Of a stretch of DNA of 64,000 nucleotides, positions 32,321 through 41,884 are shown one piece after another. Both the position numbers and the translations under genes were made by a program. The stretch spans positions 1 to 64,000 of the forward strand of contig LADT01000013.1 of NCBI GenBank assembly GCA_000961765.1. The letters are read 5' to 3'. Source of the stretch: Clostridiaceae bacterium BRH_c20a (GTDB lineage: Bacteria; Bacillota; Peptococcia; Peptococcales; BICA1-8). Positions within the stretch are counted from its first letter, which is position 1. Each line of letters begins with the position of its first letter. Below the pieces are notes generated by a model that was not told the origin of the DNA, did no database searches, and worked only from the letters and a program-made list of their open reading frames with translations.

Positions 32321-33101
32321 AGAAATCCTTCCTCCTCTTACTTAGCTTATTTTTATACTTAAGTTCAATGGAATAAGGTTCTAATAAAACGCCTTCAATA
32401 ATCTTTAAAGGGTTAACTTCTTTTAACTCAATAATCCTCTCAGACCCTACTAGTCCTTCAATAACTTCCATTCCTAAGTTAAAATTCCGAAAAGCATTTT
32501 TAGGGGAATGAACATCTGAACCAAGCAAATGTATCATTCTTGACTTTAAAAATAATTCTGCTGTTTTTCTTATTTTTTCACCATATTCACCAGCGATGCT
32601 TCCAACATTAAGTTGGGATACAGCGCCCCTCTTAATCAATTCTATTAGTAACTCAGGTTCATCAGAAAAAGCTAAGTTCCTTTCAGGATGGGCAATTACA
32701 GGGGTTATCCCCTGGTTTTTTAAGATCGTAATTATTGACTCCACATTATTAGGGATATCTAACCTAGCAAACTCCACCATTAAATACTTGTTGCCATTAT
32801 TAATAGTTAAAATTCGTCCCTCTTTGAGACAAGGCAATAATTCCGGATCATAAAACACCTCACTGCCAGAGATTAAGCTTATTTTAAGGTCCTGCTCTTT
32901 TAACTTGTACACAGCCTTAGAAAGCAGCCTATAATAATTTTCAGGTTTAAATTCAACCTCCTTATAAATAAAATGGGGTGTGCATACCATGTGGGTGATT
33001 CCTGCAGCAGCAGCTAACTGAGCTATTTCTAAAAATTCGTCCCAATTTTTAGCTCCATCATCTATTCCCGGTAGAATATGGCTATGAAAATCTATAATCA
33101 T
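32307..33101 (-). CDS. CpsB/CapC-type tyrosine-protein phosphatase (PHP fold)
   Basis: A 264-residue PHP-family phosphatase. The metal ligands are visible: DFHSHILPGIDDGA at the start (HxH and Asp), CTPHF, GSEVFYD, IAHPERN and LGSDVHSP near the C-terminus. It dephosphorylates the tyrosine cluster of the BY-kinase next to it and so tunes chain length or export of polysaccharide. Its start overlaps the kinase stop by four bases (ATGA), and its 3' end overlaps the 57-aa gene. Confidence 0.94.
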   Translation of the reverse strand: MIIDFHSHILPGIDDGAKNWDEFLEIAQLAAAAGITHMVCTPHFIYKEVEFKPENYYRLLSKAVYKLKEQDLKISLISGSEVFYDPELLPCLKEGRILTINNGNKYLMVEFARLDIPNNVESIITILKNQGITPVIAHPERNLAFSDEPELLIELIKRGAVSQLNVGSIAGEYGEKIRKTAELFLKSRMIHLLGSDVHSPKNAFRNFNLGMEVIEGLVGSERIIELKEVNPLKIIEGVLLEPYSIELKYKNKLSKRRKDFYGTS

Positions 33102-34903
33102 TTCTTATCACCATAGTAATAATAATTTTTATAGAAATCTTTTTCATATTGAACATTATTAAATATAACACCAATAATCTCTGTTTTAGCATTTCTTAAC
33201 TTTTCTATAGTTTGTTGTGCCAAATCAATAGGTACCTTTTTACTATTAATAACAACTAATACGGCATCAACCTTTTCTGACAAAACTAACGCATCAGTGA
33301 AAGTACCAGCTGGAGGTGTATCAAATAAAATATAATCATAAGCTTCGACATCTTCAAACAATTCATCTATCTTACTAGAATTCAGCTCGGAGGGCTTGAG
33401 TGGAAAAAATCCGCTAGTAATAATATATAGATTTTCTATTTTTGTCTTTTGTACTACTTCCATAAGACTTAGTTTTTTCTCTAAACAGCTAGACAAACCC
33501 ACTAAGTTACCGGCATCAAAAATACTATGCAAAGTGGGCCTACGCAAATCAGCATCAACTAAAAGTACCTTCTTTCCTGTTTGCGCTAAGACAATAGCTA
33601 AGTTAGCTATAATAGTTGATTTGCCCTCAGCAGGTCCTGTGCTGGTCAGCATAACCTTTTTAAAACGGTGATCTAGATTATAATAATAGAGATTAGTTCT
33701 TATGGTTCGAAAAGCTTCAGCCTCAGGTGATTTAGGATCAGAATATGTTATCAGGTATTGACCCTTTTGCTTTTGATCTCTATCTTTAGCCTTAAAATCA
33801 ACAAAGGGAATTTTCCCAATAACCGTCAAACCCAAATAATGTATTACATCTTCCGTATCACTGATCATAGTATCAAATAGTTCCAATATAAAAGCTAAGG
33901 ATACCCCTAGCAGTAAAGTAACTCCAAAGGATATAGATACATTCATTTCTTTCTTTGGGCTCACTGGAATAGTAGGTTCCATGGCTGTAGCAACTATCAT
34001 TATGGATGATTTCCCCATGTCAACAGATTCGAAAATCTGAGTTTCGGAGATTTGATCTGCAAAAAGATTATAATTCCGCTCTAGTCTTTCTACTTCTTGT
34101 ATTAGCCTCCTATATTCCCATTGTTTTCCAACAATTTCCGATTGTAATTGTTCAATATCAATTTCTAATTGATTAATAATCGGAATATAAGCTGTCTCGT
34201 TTCCGGACTGGATTAATGCCTGCTGATTAATATTTAAACTTTCTTGTTTTACCCTTAACTCTTCCTCAAGATAGCTAATATTTCTTGTTTGACTATTAAA
34301 ATCACTTAGCATTTTTTTAGCTTGAACTAACTCTTTTTCAATGGAAACAATTTGTCCCTTAAATATTTGCCTTGATTGTTGCATTCGTTCTTTACTTTTT
34401 TCTGAAATATAATCTAGAAAATTATTACTTAATGTATTAGCAATTAAAGCAGCCAATACAGGGTCATTATCATTTACTTTGATTTCAAGTAAATTGGTAT
34501 CTTTAACAACATTGGTAGAAATATTTTTGTTTAAGTGTTTTATAGTATATTTTTCCTCATCCAGCTTCAAATCTTTTACAAGGGACTCTAGTAGTCTCTC
34601 GTTTTTTAGTTGTCCCTCATAAGTTTTTAGAGTCATCTGTGGCAAGGTTGCTAAAGTCCTAGCTAGTCCCTCTAATGTCTGCTCTTCTCTAGCTGGGTAA
34701 TACTGCTGCTCCGTTGGGTTAGTAACCATCAATACAACCTTTGTTTCATAAACCGGCGATAACACAATATAGTTTAAGATTACACTAATAACTAGGGTAA
34801 TTAATGTCAGAGCAAAAATTATCCATTTTCTTTTTAAGATAATTTTCAACAATCGTGTAAAATCCATCTCATCAAAAGCTTCGGAGTTTATCTTGCTTTC
34901 CAT
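33098..34903 (-). CDS. Wzz/BY-kinase fusion for polysaccharide chain control
   Basis: A 601-residue protein joining a Wzz domain (about 15-350, two membrane spans near 30-50 and 325-345, coiled coil in between) with a cytoplasmic BY-kinase (about 395-601). The kinase has Walker A GPAEGKST, Walker A' LLVDADLRRPTLH, Walker B YDYILFDTPPAG and a C-terminal tyrosine cluster FYKNYYYYGDKK. In most Firmicutes these two parts are separate proteins (CpsC/CpsD); the fused form is the Gram-negative-like type. It controls length and export of the exopolysaccharide and is antagonised by the phosphatase encoded downstream. Confidence 0.95.
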   Translation of the reverse strand: MESKINSEAFDEMDFTRLLKIILKRKWIIFALTLITLVISVILNYIVLSPVYETKVVLMVTNPTEQQYYPAREEQTLEGLARTLATLPQMTLKTYEGQLKNERLLESLVKDLKLDEEKYTIKHLNKNISTNVVKDTNLLEIKVNDNDPVLAALIANTLSNNFLDYISEKSKERMQQSRQIFKGQIVSIEKELVQAKKMLSDFNSQTRNISYLEEELRVKQESLNINQQALIQSGNETAYIPIINQLEIDIEQLQSEIVGKQWEYRRLIQEVERLERNYNLFADQISETQIFESVDMGKSSIMIVATAMEPTIPVSPKKEMNVSISFGVTLLLGVSLAFILELFDTMISDTEDVIHYLGLTVIGKIPFVDFKAKDRDQKQKGQYLITYSDPKSPEAEAFRTIRTNLYYYNLDHRFKKVMLTSTGPAEGKSTIIANLAIVLAQTGKKVLLVDADLRRPTLHSIFDAGNLVGLSSCLEKKLSLMEVVQKTKIENLYIITSGFFPLKPSELNSSKIDELFEDVEAYDYILFDTPPAGTFTDALVLSEKVDAVLVVINSKKVPIDLAQQTIEKLRNAKTEIIGVIFNNVQYEKDFYKNYYYYGDKK

Positions 34904-35037
34904 TAATCTCCCCCCCGAAATGTTTCATTTGGTTTTTTTCTATAAGCTTATAAGTTTTTAAAACTCCTCTTATAAATGTCCCCTTATTATACATATTCTG
35001 GAAATTAAAATATAGTATTTAAAAACCCACATCATAC

Positions 35038-35997
35038 CTAGATATTATATTTTATCTGCAAATATCTTCGTAAAAAAAGTTTGTAGCATATAATAAAAAT
35101 AGCTGTTATCACATTATATTTACTAAACTCAATTTTAAAATCATTTAAAATATCATCTTTTTCTATGTATTTTACTATAAACTCCCGTTCAGCCCCTTTT
35201 CTTATTACTTCTCTGAACAGATATACATAATGCATACATGTATAGTTTCTAATAACATAAGGTTCGATATCATATTTAAGATCTTCTTCTTTTCTTATAA
35301 GAGCTTCTACTTCACCCATTCTCCAAATATCCACTTTACGATTAATAGCAGACCCTGCTCTTCTAATATAATAAAAATATTCTTCAGCTGTGTAGTAAAT
35401 ATTTGTACATTTAGACATACATCTTAATTGGAAATCTTGATCTTCTGCATATTTTATATTTGTATCAAACAATATGGAATTTTCTGAAAAAACCTTTCGC
35501 TTTATTATAAAAGAACACATCCGTTGATTTATTTTTTTTCTTAAATATAGTTTTAAAAACTCCTTTCCACCAAAAATACATTTTTCATATCTTTTATAGG
35601 AATATATTTTAAGGATTTTCTGTGACTTCTCATCGACTATTTTATATCCGTATGAAAACATATCAATTTGCTGATTATTAAATACCTTTAGCGCATTTTC
35701 AAGAAGGTCTTCTTTAATTAAATCATCACCATCTAAAAATAAGATGTATTCCCCTGTTGACTTTTCTATGCCTGTATTCCTTGCAGCTGATACTCCCCCA
35801 TTTTGTTTAGCATAAACTTTCACTCTGTCATCTATATTTTCATAATATTCCAAAATATCTAGGGTTTGATCGGTTGACCCATCATCTATAATTATTAACT
35901 CATAATCTTTATAAGTTTGTCTTAATACACTATCTATTGTCCTGCTTATGAAACTTTCCATATTATAACAGGGTATAATAATACTCAATTTTTTCAA
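35038..35997 (-). CDS. Family 2 glycosyltransferase
   Basis: A 319-residue GT2 enzyme. SIIIPCYNMESFISRTIDSVLRQTYKDYELIIIDDGSTD is the nucleotide-sugar fold and YILFLDGDD is the metal-binding DxD motif near residue 95. The C-terminal half is variable (acceptor side) with basic residues and a hydrophobic end. It adds one sugar from a nucleotide donor to the lipid-linked repeat unit; donor not predictable, though UDP-xylose or UDP-glucuronate are made by neighbours. AT-rich compared with its neighbours. Confidence 0.92.
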   Translation of the reverse strand: MKKLSIIIPCYNMESFISRTIDSVLRQTYKDYELIIIDDGSTDQTLDILEYYENIDDRVKVYAKQNGGVSAARNTGIEKSTGEYILFLDGDDLIKEDLLENALKVFNNQQIDMFSYGYKIVDEKSQKILKIYSYKRYEKCIFGGKEFLKLYLRKKINQRMCSFIIKRKVFSENSILFDTNIKYAEDQDFQLRCMSKCTNIYYTAEEYFYYIRRAGSAINRKVDIWRMGEVEALIRKEEDLKYDIEPYVIRNYTCMHYVYLFREVIRKGAEREFIVKYIEKDDILNDFKIEFSKYNVITAIFIICYKLFLRRYLQIKYNI

Positions 35998-36018
35998 ATA
36001 GACCGACCATCCTTTTGC

Positions 36019-36792
36019 CTATTGTCCCGTCCTGCACCAATTTCTAAAAAATTCTCTACAAAACAATCTTAAGACAAACCAGGGCTCAATCAAATATCTC
36101 TTCCAGACACGTTTAGGCTCCGTTAATAGGCGATAAAACCAATCTAGCCCTATTCTCCCCATCCAACGTGGTGGCGTAGCAATTTCTCCTGCAACTAAAT
36201 CCATACATGCGCCAGCTGTTAATATAATATTTGCTTCGATATTATCTAAATTGTCGAAAATCCAATACTCTTGTCTTGGCATTCCCATGCCTACCATCAA
36301 AATATGGGGCTTATATTCTTTAATCCGCTGCAATACTTGTTTATTTTGTTCACAATCTGGTGTGGGGTCAAAATAACCGTGCATTGTTTCCAGTTCAAGG
36401 CTATCAATTTTTATTTTGAGAATACTTGCAGCCTTAGCTGCTATACCTGGTTTAGAACCTAAAAAAAGTACTCTATAATTCTTCTCAGCAGCTTCCTGCA
36501 TCAAAGGATATATCCAATCTATATAAGTTATTCTATTTTTTCTTTCAATATTAGCACCTAACAATTTGCCTAAAAAAACTAAGGACATTCCATCAATATG
36601 AGTATATTTTGATTTAGAGTAAAACTCACGCATCTTTAAACTTTTATGATAAATATACAAGCTGTGAAGGTTATGGTTAGCAATAATAGACCTATTATTA
36701 TCTTTGATTTCAACTTCAATATGTCTTTGAATACTTTTTATAGTTAATGCATGAATTGTTATCCCTAAAAAATTACAACTTAAGCAACTCAT
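36019..36792 (-). CDS. WecG/TagA/CpsF-family glycosyltransferase (GT26)
   Basis: A 257-residue GT26 enzyme. Family blocks: IIANHNLHSLY near 35, YTHIDGMSLVFLGKLLG near 63, VLFLGSKPGIAAKAASIL near 105, PHILMVGMGMPRQEYWI near 160, and GACMDLVAGEIATPPRWMGRIGLDWFYRLLTEP near 192-225, the last with the membrane-binding RxGL...R block. These enzymes transfer ManNAcA, ManNAc or glucose to an undecaprenyl-linked sugar. Likely the second sugar-adding step after the initiating transferase. Confidence 0.95.
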   Translation of the reverse strand: MSCLSCNFLGITIHALTIKSIQRHIEVEIKDNNRSIIANHNLHSLYIYHKSLKMREFYSKSKYTHIDGMSLVFLGKLLGANIERKNRITYIDWIYPLMQEAAEKNYRVLFLGSKPGIAAKAASILKIKIDSLELETMHGYFDPTPDCEQNKQVLQRIKEYKPHILMVGMGMPRQEYWIFDNLDNIEANIILTAGACMDLVAGEIATPPRWMGRIGLDWFYRLLTEPKRVWKRYLIEPWFVLRLFCREFFRNWCRTGQ

Positions 36793-36816
36793 AAAATCAC
36801 CCTTCTAATAAGTTAA

Positions 36817-37860
36817 CTAAGCCTTATTGCCATTTATTAAAGAATCAGCTAACTCTCCCATGTTCAAACTTTCCATTCCATACTTTTCTTGAAGATATAA
36901 GAAATGTTCAATAATTTTATTAAGAAACAACATATTTTCGTTCAAATTATGACCAAAGTCATAGGGATGCCACCATAAATGATATACTTGTTTATGTTTT
37001 GCAGCATAATTTAAATCTGCTTTAATCTTATGCAACTTTAACCAATTTAAAAATTTAAGCTTTTTTGAATATGGCCTTAAATGTCTGCTAGAAGATATAT
37101 CAAAGGGAAAACTATTAATTACTTCTTCAGTCGGATATGTATTATGTTCAAAAATATTTATATAATCATCAAGTACTCTTATAGCTTCGAAAACTATTGA
37201 CCACCTACTATCTTTTAAGCTTTTTGGACTATTGCTGCGAGATGTTAACCAAGTACTCCAAGACCGGACACAAGACCTGGTCCAAGCCCGTGCATTACCT
37301 CGATAACTAGTAAAGCCCATTTGTTCACAAATAAAAAGGTAGCCTTTATTAATCTGGTTTCTTGGAAAAACTAAACTTTTAAGCGTTATATTAGCTTTTT
37401 GTGCAACTTTTATTGCTGCTACTAAATCATCTTTAAAATCATCTTCCTTCTGCCCTTTTTCCAGACAATAATAGTGGGAAAAGGTGTGGCTTGCTATTTC
37501 CTGATTGGCATAAGTATCAATTTTTTTAATTAACGATAAGGCATAATGGTAAGGGTCTTCATCCTCATTTTCCCCAAGATTATTGAGCAGATAGTTATAC
37601 GGGGATAACTTTGCATTTAAATACTGAGGTTTTTTTGTGGGCAGCCCTTCAATTATGTCCCTATAAACTCCAAAAAAAAGTAACCCAACGGCCGCCCAGG
37701 TTGCATGAATATTATGCTTTTTAAATACCTCGAGAATTGACAAAACGGCTAAGCGTGCTCCAAGAGCCATTTCTTTAAATTCATTTAAAGGTTTTTTATC
37801 AATATTACCCCAGTAAAGCTCAAAGTCTAAAGAGATAATCAAAATTCCTCTTTTATCCAT
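36817..37860 (-). CDS. Polysaccharide deacetylase-family protein
   Basis: A 347-residue CE4-like protein. DFELYW near residue 13 and EIASHTFSHYYC near residue 117 provide the catalytic Asp and the metal-binding H-x-F-S-H pair, and WWHPYDFG near 290 provides a further conserved His. It lacks a signal peptide, so it probably acts in the cytoplasm on lipid-linked or nucleotide sugars. It sits between the polymerase and WecG-type genes of the polysaccharide operon. The substrate is unknown. Confidence 0.88.
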   Translation of the reverse strand: MDKRGILIISLDFELYWGNIDKKPLNEFKEMALGARLAVLSILEVFKKHNIHATWAAVGLLFFGVYRDIIEGLPTKKPQYLNAKLSPYNYLLNNLGENEDEDPYHYALSLIKKIDTYANQEIASHTFSHYYCLEKGQKEDDFKDDLVAAIKVAQKANITLKSLVFPRNQINKGYLFICEQMGFTSYRGNARAWTRSCVRSWSTWLTSRSNSPKSLKDSRWSIVFEAIRVLDDYINIFEHNTYPTEEVINSFPFDISSSRHLRPYSKKLKFLNWLKLHKIKADLNYAAKHKQVYHLWWHPYDFGHNLNENMLFLNKIIEHFLYLQEKYGMESLNMGELADSLINGNKA

Positions 37861-37910
37861 TTTAGGCTTTTCCCCTCTAAAAAATTTATCTGTAGTTTTT
37901 ATAATCTAAT

Positions 37911-39149
37911 TCAAGTGGATTCCAATTGCTTTGAATAATTATTGAGCTGGATAGAAAAAGCAACATAGGTAATCCAATAAATAGAATTTTGAACCATTAT
38001 AGTGCTCTCGCTGATATTTATAAAAGTAAAAAAAATAAAAAATACTAATGGAAATATATTTATATAATTTGGATATTTTCTCACCAGGAAAATTGCTCTA
38101 ATTATATTGCCTAATAAAGATATAAGGAATATTATCACTCCAACAATACCTACCTGTAGCCATAACTCCAGTAATCCGTTGTGGGCATTGGGAGTGTCCC
38201 ATTGAATATATTCCCATACATAGCTTGATGGCCCTTCATTACCTAACCAAAAAGCACCGTATCCGTAACCAGTCCAGAAACGCTCCTTTATCACATCCCA
38301 TACTGCTTGCCATAATATCGTTCGCCCAGTTAAAGTTATATCTTTACCTAGAAATAAGAATACAGAATCTATGTTTACCAACAGCCATGTTAATAGTAAA
38401 GAAAAACTCAAAATGATTAAAATAATACAGGGAAGCACTATAACTATATTCAAGTGGATTATTCTAAATATTGGTAATATTAACAAGAGTGCAAATAACA
38501 TCACTATTGCTGTAGTTGATTTAGCTAGAAATACTATACTTAAAAAAACCCCTATAAAAACCCATGGAGCTAAACTTTTCTTTTTCTTACTATTCATAGC
38601 TAGTACTAATGCACAAATTACACCTAAAACCATCAACCTACCCAGTGTATTTTTATGTAAATAAATGCCTCGCCAAGCTTGCTGATGGTCATCACTATGA
38701 AGTCCTAGATATGGTATTTCTATAGCAAAAATAATACTAAGCAGAGCACTGGTGGCAATAGTCCAAAGGAGTAGCCTTAAAATCTCTTTTCTATCAAACC
38801 TAACCGCTAAATAAACGCCAAATAGGGTAGTACCTAATAGGAAAATGCTTTGTCTAAAAGTAAACTCAGGCTGATTAGACCAGAATATGGATATAAATAC
38901 TAACCCTAATAAGAGGCCTATTAGTCTATTTTTTATTAAAGCTTTTAAACAGGCCTTAGTTTGAGATAAAAACAAGAAAAGGGCAATAAAGCTTAAACCA
39001 ACTGATACTACTAAATCTATATAATTGATTGTAACCGGATTAATATATTCTATAGTCTCTTTCCTTAGTAGTGGCATTAGTGCTGTTGTGGATCTGATAA
39101 GTATAAAAAATACACCTATACTCTCAAGGCTGCGTTTTTTAATCTTCAT
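37911..39149 (-). CDS. O-antigen ligase/Wzy-type polymerase
   Basis: A 412-residue membrane protein with about 11 spans and a large extracellular loop (about 255-300) holding the conserved WGYGYGAFWLGNEGP and WDTPNAHNGLLELWLQVGIVG block, in which the His/Asn/Gly residues are the family's catalytic signature. In a Wzx/Wzy system it would polymerise repeat units on the outer face. It overlaps the flippase gene by 11 bases. Confidence 0.92.
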   Translation of the reverse strand: MKIKKRSLESIGVFFILIRSTTALMPLLRKETIEYINPVTINYIDLVVSVGLSFIALFLFLSQTKACLKALIKNRLIGLLLGLVFISIFWSNQPEFTFRQSIFLLGTTLFGVYLAVRFDRKEILRLLLWTIATSALLSIIFAIEIPYLGLHSDDHQQAWRGIYLHKNTLGRLMVLGVICALVLAMNSKKKKSLAPWVFIGVFLSIVFLAKSTTAIVMLFALLLILPIFRIIHLNIVIVLPCIILIILSFSLLLTWLLVNIDSVFLFLGKDITLTGRTILWQAVWDVIKERFWTGYGYGAFWLGNEGPSSYVWEYIQWDTPNAHNGLLELWLQVGIVGVIIFLISLLGNIIRAIFLVRKYPNYINIFPLVFFIFFTFINISESTIMVQNSIYWITYVAFSIQLNNYSKQLEST

Positions 39150-40476
39150 TTTTACAAACCCCAGCTTTCATGTTCTTAAAACCTACTTTGTATCCTCTGG
39201 CATTTTGGCTTTTGATAAAATACATAACAGCTATCCCGAAAGTAATTATCAATACTCCATCAGTGGTTATGCTAGCCCATATTGCTCCTTTCCAAGAGTA
39301 TAGTGGTATTAGTAATAAATTTAGACATACATTGAGTAAGGCTGCACCCATCTGAATAGCACTCCGAACTTTTTGATATCCTGCTCCCGTTAAGGCATCA
39401 GCCAAAAAATAATAAATGCTTTGAAATAAGACTAATAAAGATAACCACCGGATAGCTTCTACTGATTGGTTGTAATCTTTACCTAGCAAAAAAGGTATAA
39501 TCGGTGCAAAAGCGATTAACACCAAAACAGCAACAATTCCATATGAAACCGAAAATGGCAATAACCTCTTGGCGAATTTAAAACTTTCTTTAATTCCTTG
39601 ATTGCCTTCTTTAAAGAAATGGGCATAGCATGAATTAAGTAATGCCATAACCGGTAGAAAAGCCATAGCAATAATACGATAGGCTATTGTATAAATTCCA
39701 GTAGCTTCAGAGGAAGAAAACTTCAGTAACATAGTTTTATCAATATCGTTATAAATACTATAAGAGGCTAATCCGAGAGCAAAATAAAATCCATCCTTAT
39801 AATTCCTTTTTAAAAGAATAAGACAAGGTCTTGGAGCACCAAACTTTAAGTGAACCATAAATAAGCCTATTAGTGCCGCTAAGATAGTAGATAACAAATA
39901 GCACCAGATCCATAAATAAAGGGTAGTTTGAGATGCAAAATTTATAAAAACAACAACGGCCCCAAAACGCAAGGCATTGATCAATATATTTAACTTAGCA
40001 GTCATAAGTAACAATTCATGGGCCTGAAAAACTTCTGTTGATATCTCATATAGTTTCCCGAAAAAAAACTCAGTTATAGCCATTAAAATTAAAATATTTA
40101 AAGACATATTAGGTAATATACTAGGCCCAATTAATAATATTATTAATGTAAAAATACACCCACTTACCCAAACCGCTATAAGGGCATTTCCCCAATAAAC
40201 AGGAAAACTTGCGGGATTACGCGCCACATGCATAATTAGTAGCTTTCCGCTACCCCAACCAGCAAATGGAGATAAAATAAATACCAGGGCTAATGCACCT
40301 GCATAAACTCCGAATTGTTCCACACCTAAAGTTCTAGCTAGTAAAATAATGTAAAGACCTTGCAAAAATACCCTTCCCCCATGACCCATCAGCATCCATA
40401 TAGTATTTCTACCAATTTTGTTTTGGTAAATGTTTTCCAAGAGAGACTTAGTATATATTTGCTTAAGCTTTATCAA
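39139..40476 (-). CDS. Wzx-type lipopolysaccharide flippase (MATE/MVF)
   Basis: A 445-residue membrane protein with 12-14 spans of the polysaccharide-export (Wzx/RfbX) family. The start is IGRNTIWMLMGHGGRVFLQGLYIILLARTLGVEQFGVYAGALA, the family's first two spans, and SSEATGIYTIAYRIIAMAFLPV is the span 7-8 loop. It moves undecaprenyl-linked repeat units across the membrane. It lies between the ugd-type and polymerase genes. Confidence 0.93.
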   Translation of the reverse strand: MIKLKQIYTKSLLENIYQNKIGRNTIWMLMGHGGRVFLQGLYIILLARTLGVEQFGVYAGALALVFILSPFAGWGSGKLLIMHVARNPASFPVYWGNALIAVWVSGCIFTLIILLIGPSILPNMSLNILILMAITEFFFGKLYEISTEVFQAHELLLMTAKLNILINALRFGAVVVFINFASQTTLYLWIWCYLLSTILAALIGLFMVHLKFGAPRPCLILLKRNYKDGFYFALGLASYSIYNDIDKTMLLKFSSSEATGIYTIAYRIIAMAFLPVMALLNSCYAHFFKEGNQGIKESFKFAKRLLPFSVSYGIVAVLVLIAFAPIIPFLLGKDYNQSVEAIRWLSLLVLFQSIYYFLADALTGAGYQKVRSAIQMGAALLNVCLNLLLIPLYSWKGAIWASITTDGVLIITFGIAVMYFIKSQNARGYKVGFKNMKAGVCKNED

Positions 40477-40478
40477 GG

Positions 40479-41861
40479 CTATGTACCTAATCCCTGATAA
40501 TAAAAACCAATCTCTTCTAAATATTGTTTATTTAAAAAATTCCTTGTATCCAAAATATATGGGAATCTGAGAGAGTTAACCATTTCATGCCAATTCAGAT
40601 TCTTAAATTCCTGCCAATGGGTTAATAAAAGAATACAATCAGCTCTTTGAGCTACATCTTCAGCCTTGTCACAATATTTAATATCCAAATCTGGATTAAA
40701 CTTCTTAAACATCTCCATTCCCTGGGGATCAAATGCCTGAATATTTGCACCTAAGCTTAATAAATGGGGAATAATAAATTCTGCTTGTGTCTTTCGAGCA
40801 TCGTCTGTATTAGGCTTAAAGGTTAACCCCAAAATACCGATTATTTTTCCATTTAAGCATCCTAAAAACCTGATAATTTTCTCAACCACATAGCGGTGCA
40901 TTGCAAAATTAGCATCAATAGCTGCTTTGACAATGCTTAATTCGCTTTCATATTTTTCACTTAGCAGATACAACTCAGAGGTATCCTTTGGGAAGCAGCT
41001 GCCCTGCCAACCACTGGAAACCTCAAGAAATCTGCTTCCAATCCTGCTGTCAAGACCCATTCCTTTAGCTACGTCTAAAACATTAGTACCAAGTTTTTCG
41101 CATAACTTGGCCATTTCATTGATATAGCTTATTTTTACCGCTAAGAAACCATTAGAGGCGTACTTAATCAGCTCAGCTGTTTTTACATCAGTTTCAAAGA
41201 AAACAGGAATCTTCTCGGGAGCTTCCCAATTTAAATTAGAGTATTGCTCACTTAATTTATGGTAATTTTCTCGTGTAACTACAGGCTTATATAATTTCCT
41301 CATTATTTCTTTTGCAATTTGGTTATTTGCTCCCACAACAATTCTATCTGGAAAAAATACATCCCAAATAGCACTTCCTTCCCTGAGAAATTCAGGGTTA
41401 CTAACAACAGAAAAATCCTTTTCTGGAATTAATCCCGATACTTCTGCAACTATTGAACTGACAACCTCCCCGGTTCCAGTAGGAATTGTAGATTTATTTA
41501 TAATGACTGTAAACTTATTTTTATTGATATTTTCTCCAATACTCATAGCAGCATTTTTTACACACTTTAGATCCGCACTGCCATCGGGTGCTGTAGGAGT
41601 TTCTACCCCAATAAATATTACATCCGCTTCTGCTATACAGTGATATTCTGTTGTAGCATAAAGTGATTTTCCTATAGTTTGCTGTATTAAAAACTCTAGG
41701 CCCGGTTCATAAATAGGACTTTTTCCGCAGTTTATCAAATCCACTTTTTCTTTGTTAATATCTATAACCGTAGTTTTATTCCCTAGAGCTGCAAAAGATA
41801 CTCCCGTAACACTACCCACATAACCCCCACCTACACAAACAACATTCATTGTATCTATCAT
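40479..41861 (-). CDS. UDP-glucose 6-dehydrogenase
   Basis: A 460-residue UDP-glucose/GDP-mannose dehydrogenase. VVCVGGGYVGSVTGVSFAALG is the NAD-binding Rossmann motif, STIPTGTGE the linker, and SGWQGSCFPKDTSEL carries the catalytic cysteine (about residue 278). Two domains of this fold are complete, including the C-terminal UDP-binding domain (GLTFKPNTDDARKT). It makes UDP-glucuronate for the downstream decarboxylase and for transferases. Confidence 0.95.
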   Translation of the reverse strand: MIDTMNVVCVGGGYVGSVTGVSFAALGNKTTVIDINKEKVDLINCGKSPIYEPGLEFLIQQTIGKSLYATTEYHCIAEADVIFIGVETPTAPDGSADLKCVKNAAMSIGENINKNKFTVIINKSTIPTGTGEVVSSIVAEVSGLIPEKDFSVVSNPEFLREGSAIWDVFFPDRIVVGANNQIAKEIMRKLYKPVVTRENYHKLSEQYSNLNWEAPEKIPVFFETDVKTAELIKYASNGFLAVKISYINEMAKLCEKLGTNVLDVAKGMGLDSRIGSRFLEVSSGWQGSCFPKDTSELYLLSEKYESELSIVKAAIDANFAMHRYVVEKIIRFLGCLNGKIIGILGLTFKPNTDDARKTQAEFIIPHLLSLGANIQAFDPQGMEMFKKFNPDLDIKYCDKAEDVAQRADCILLLTHWQEFKNLNWHEMVNSLRFPYILDTRNFLNKQYLEEIGFYYQGLGT

Positions 41862-41884
41862 TCCTCCCGCATAACTCTCAGTTC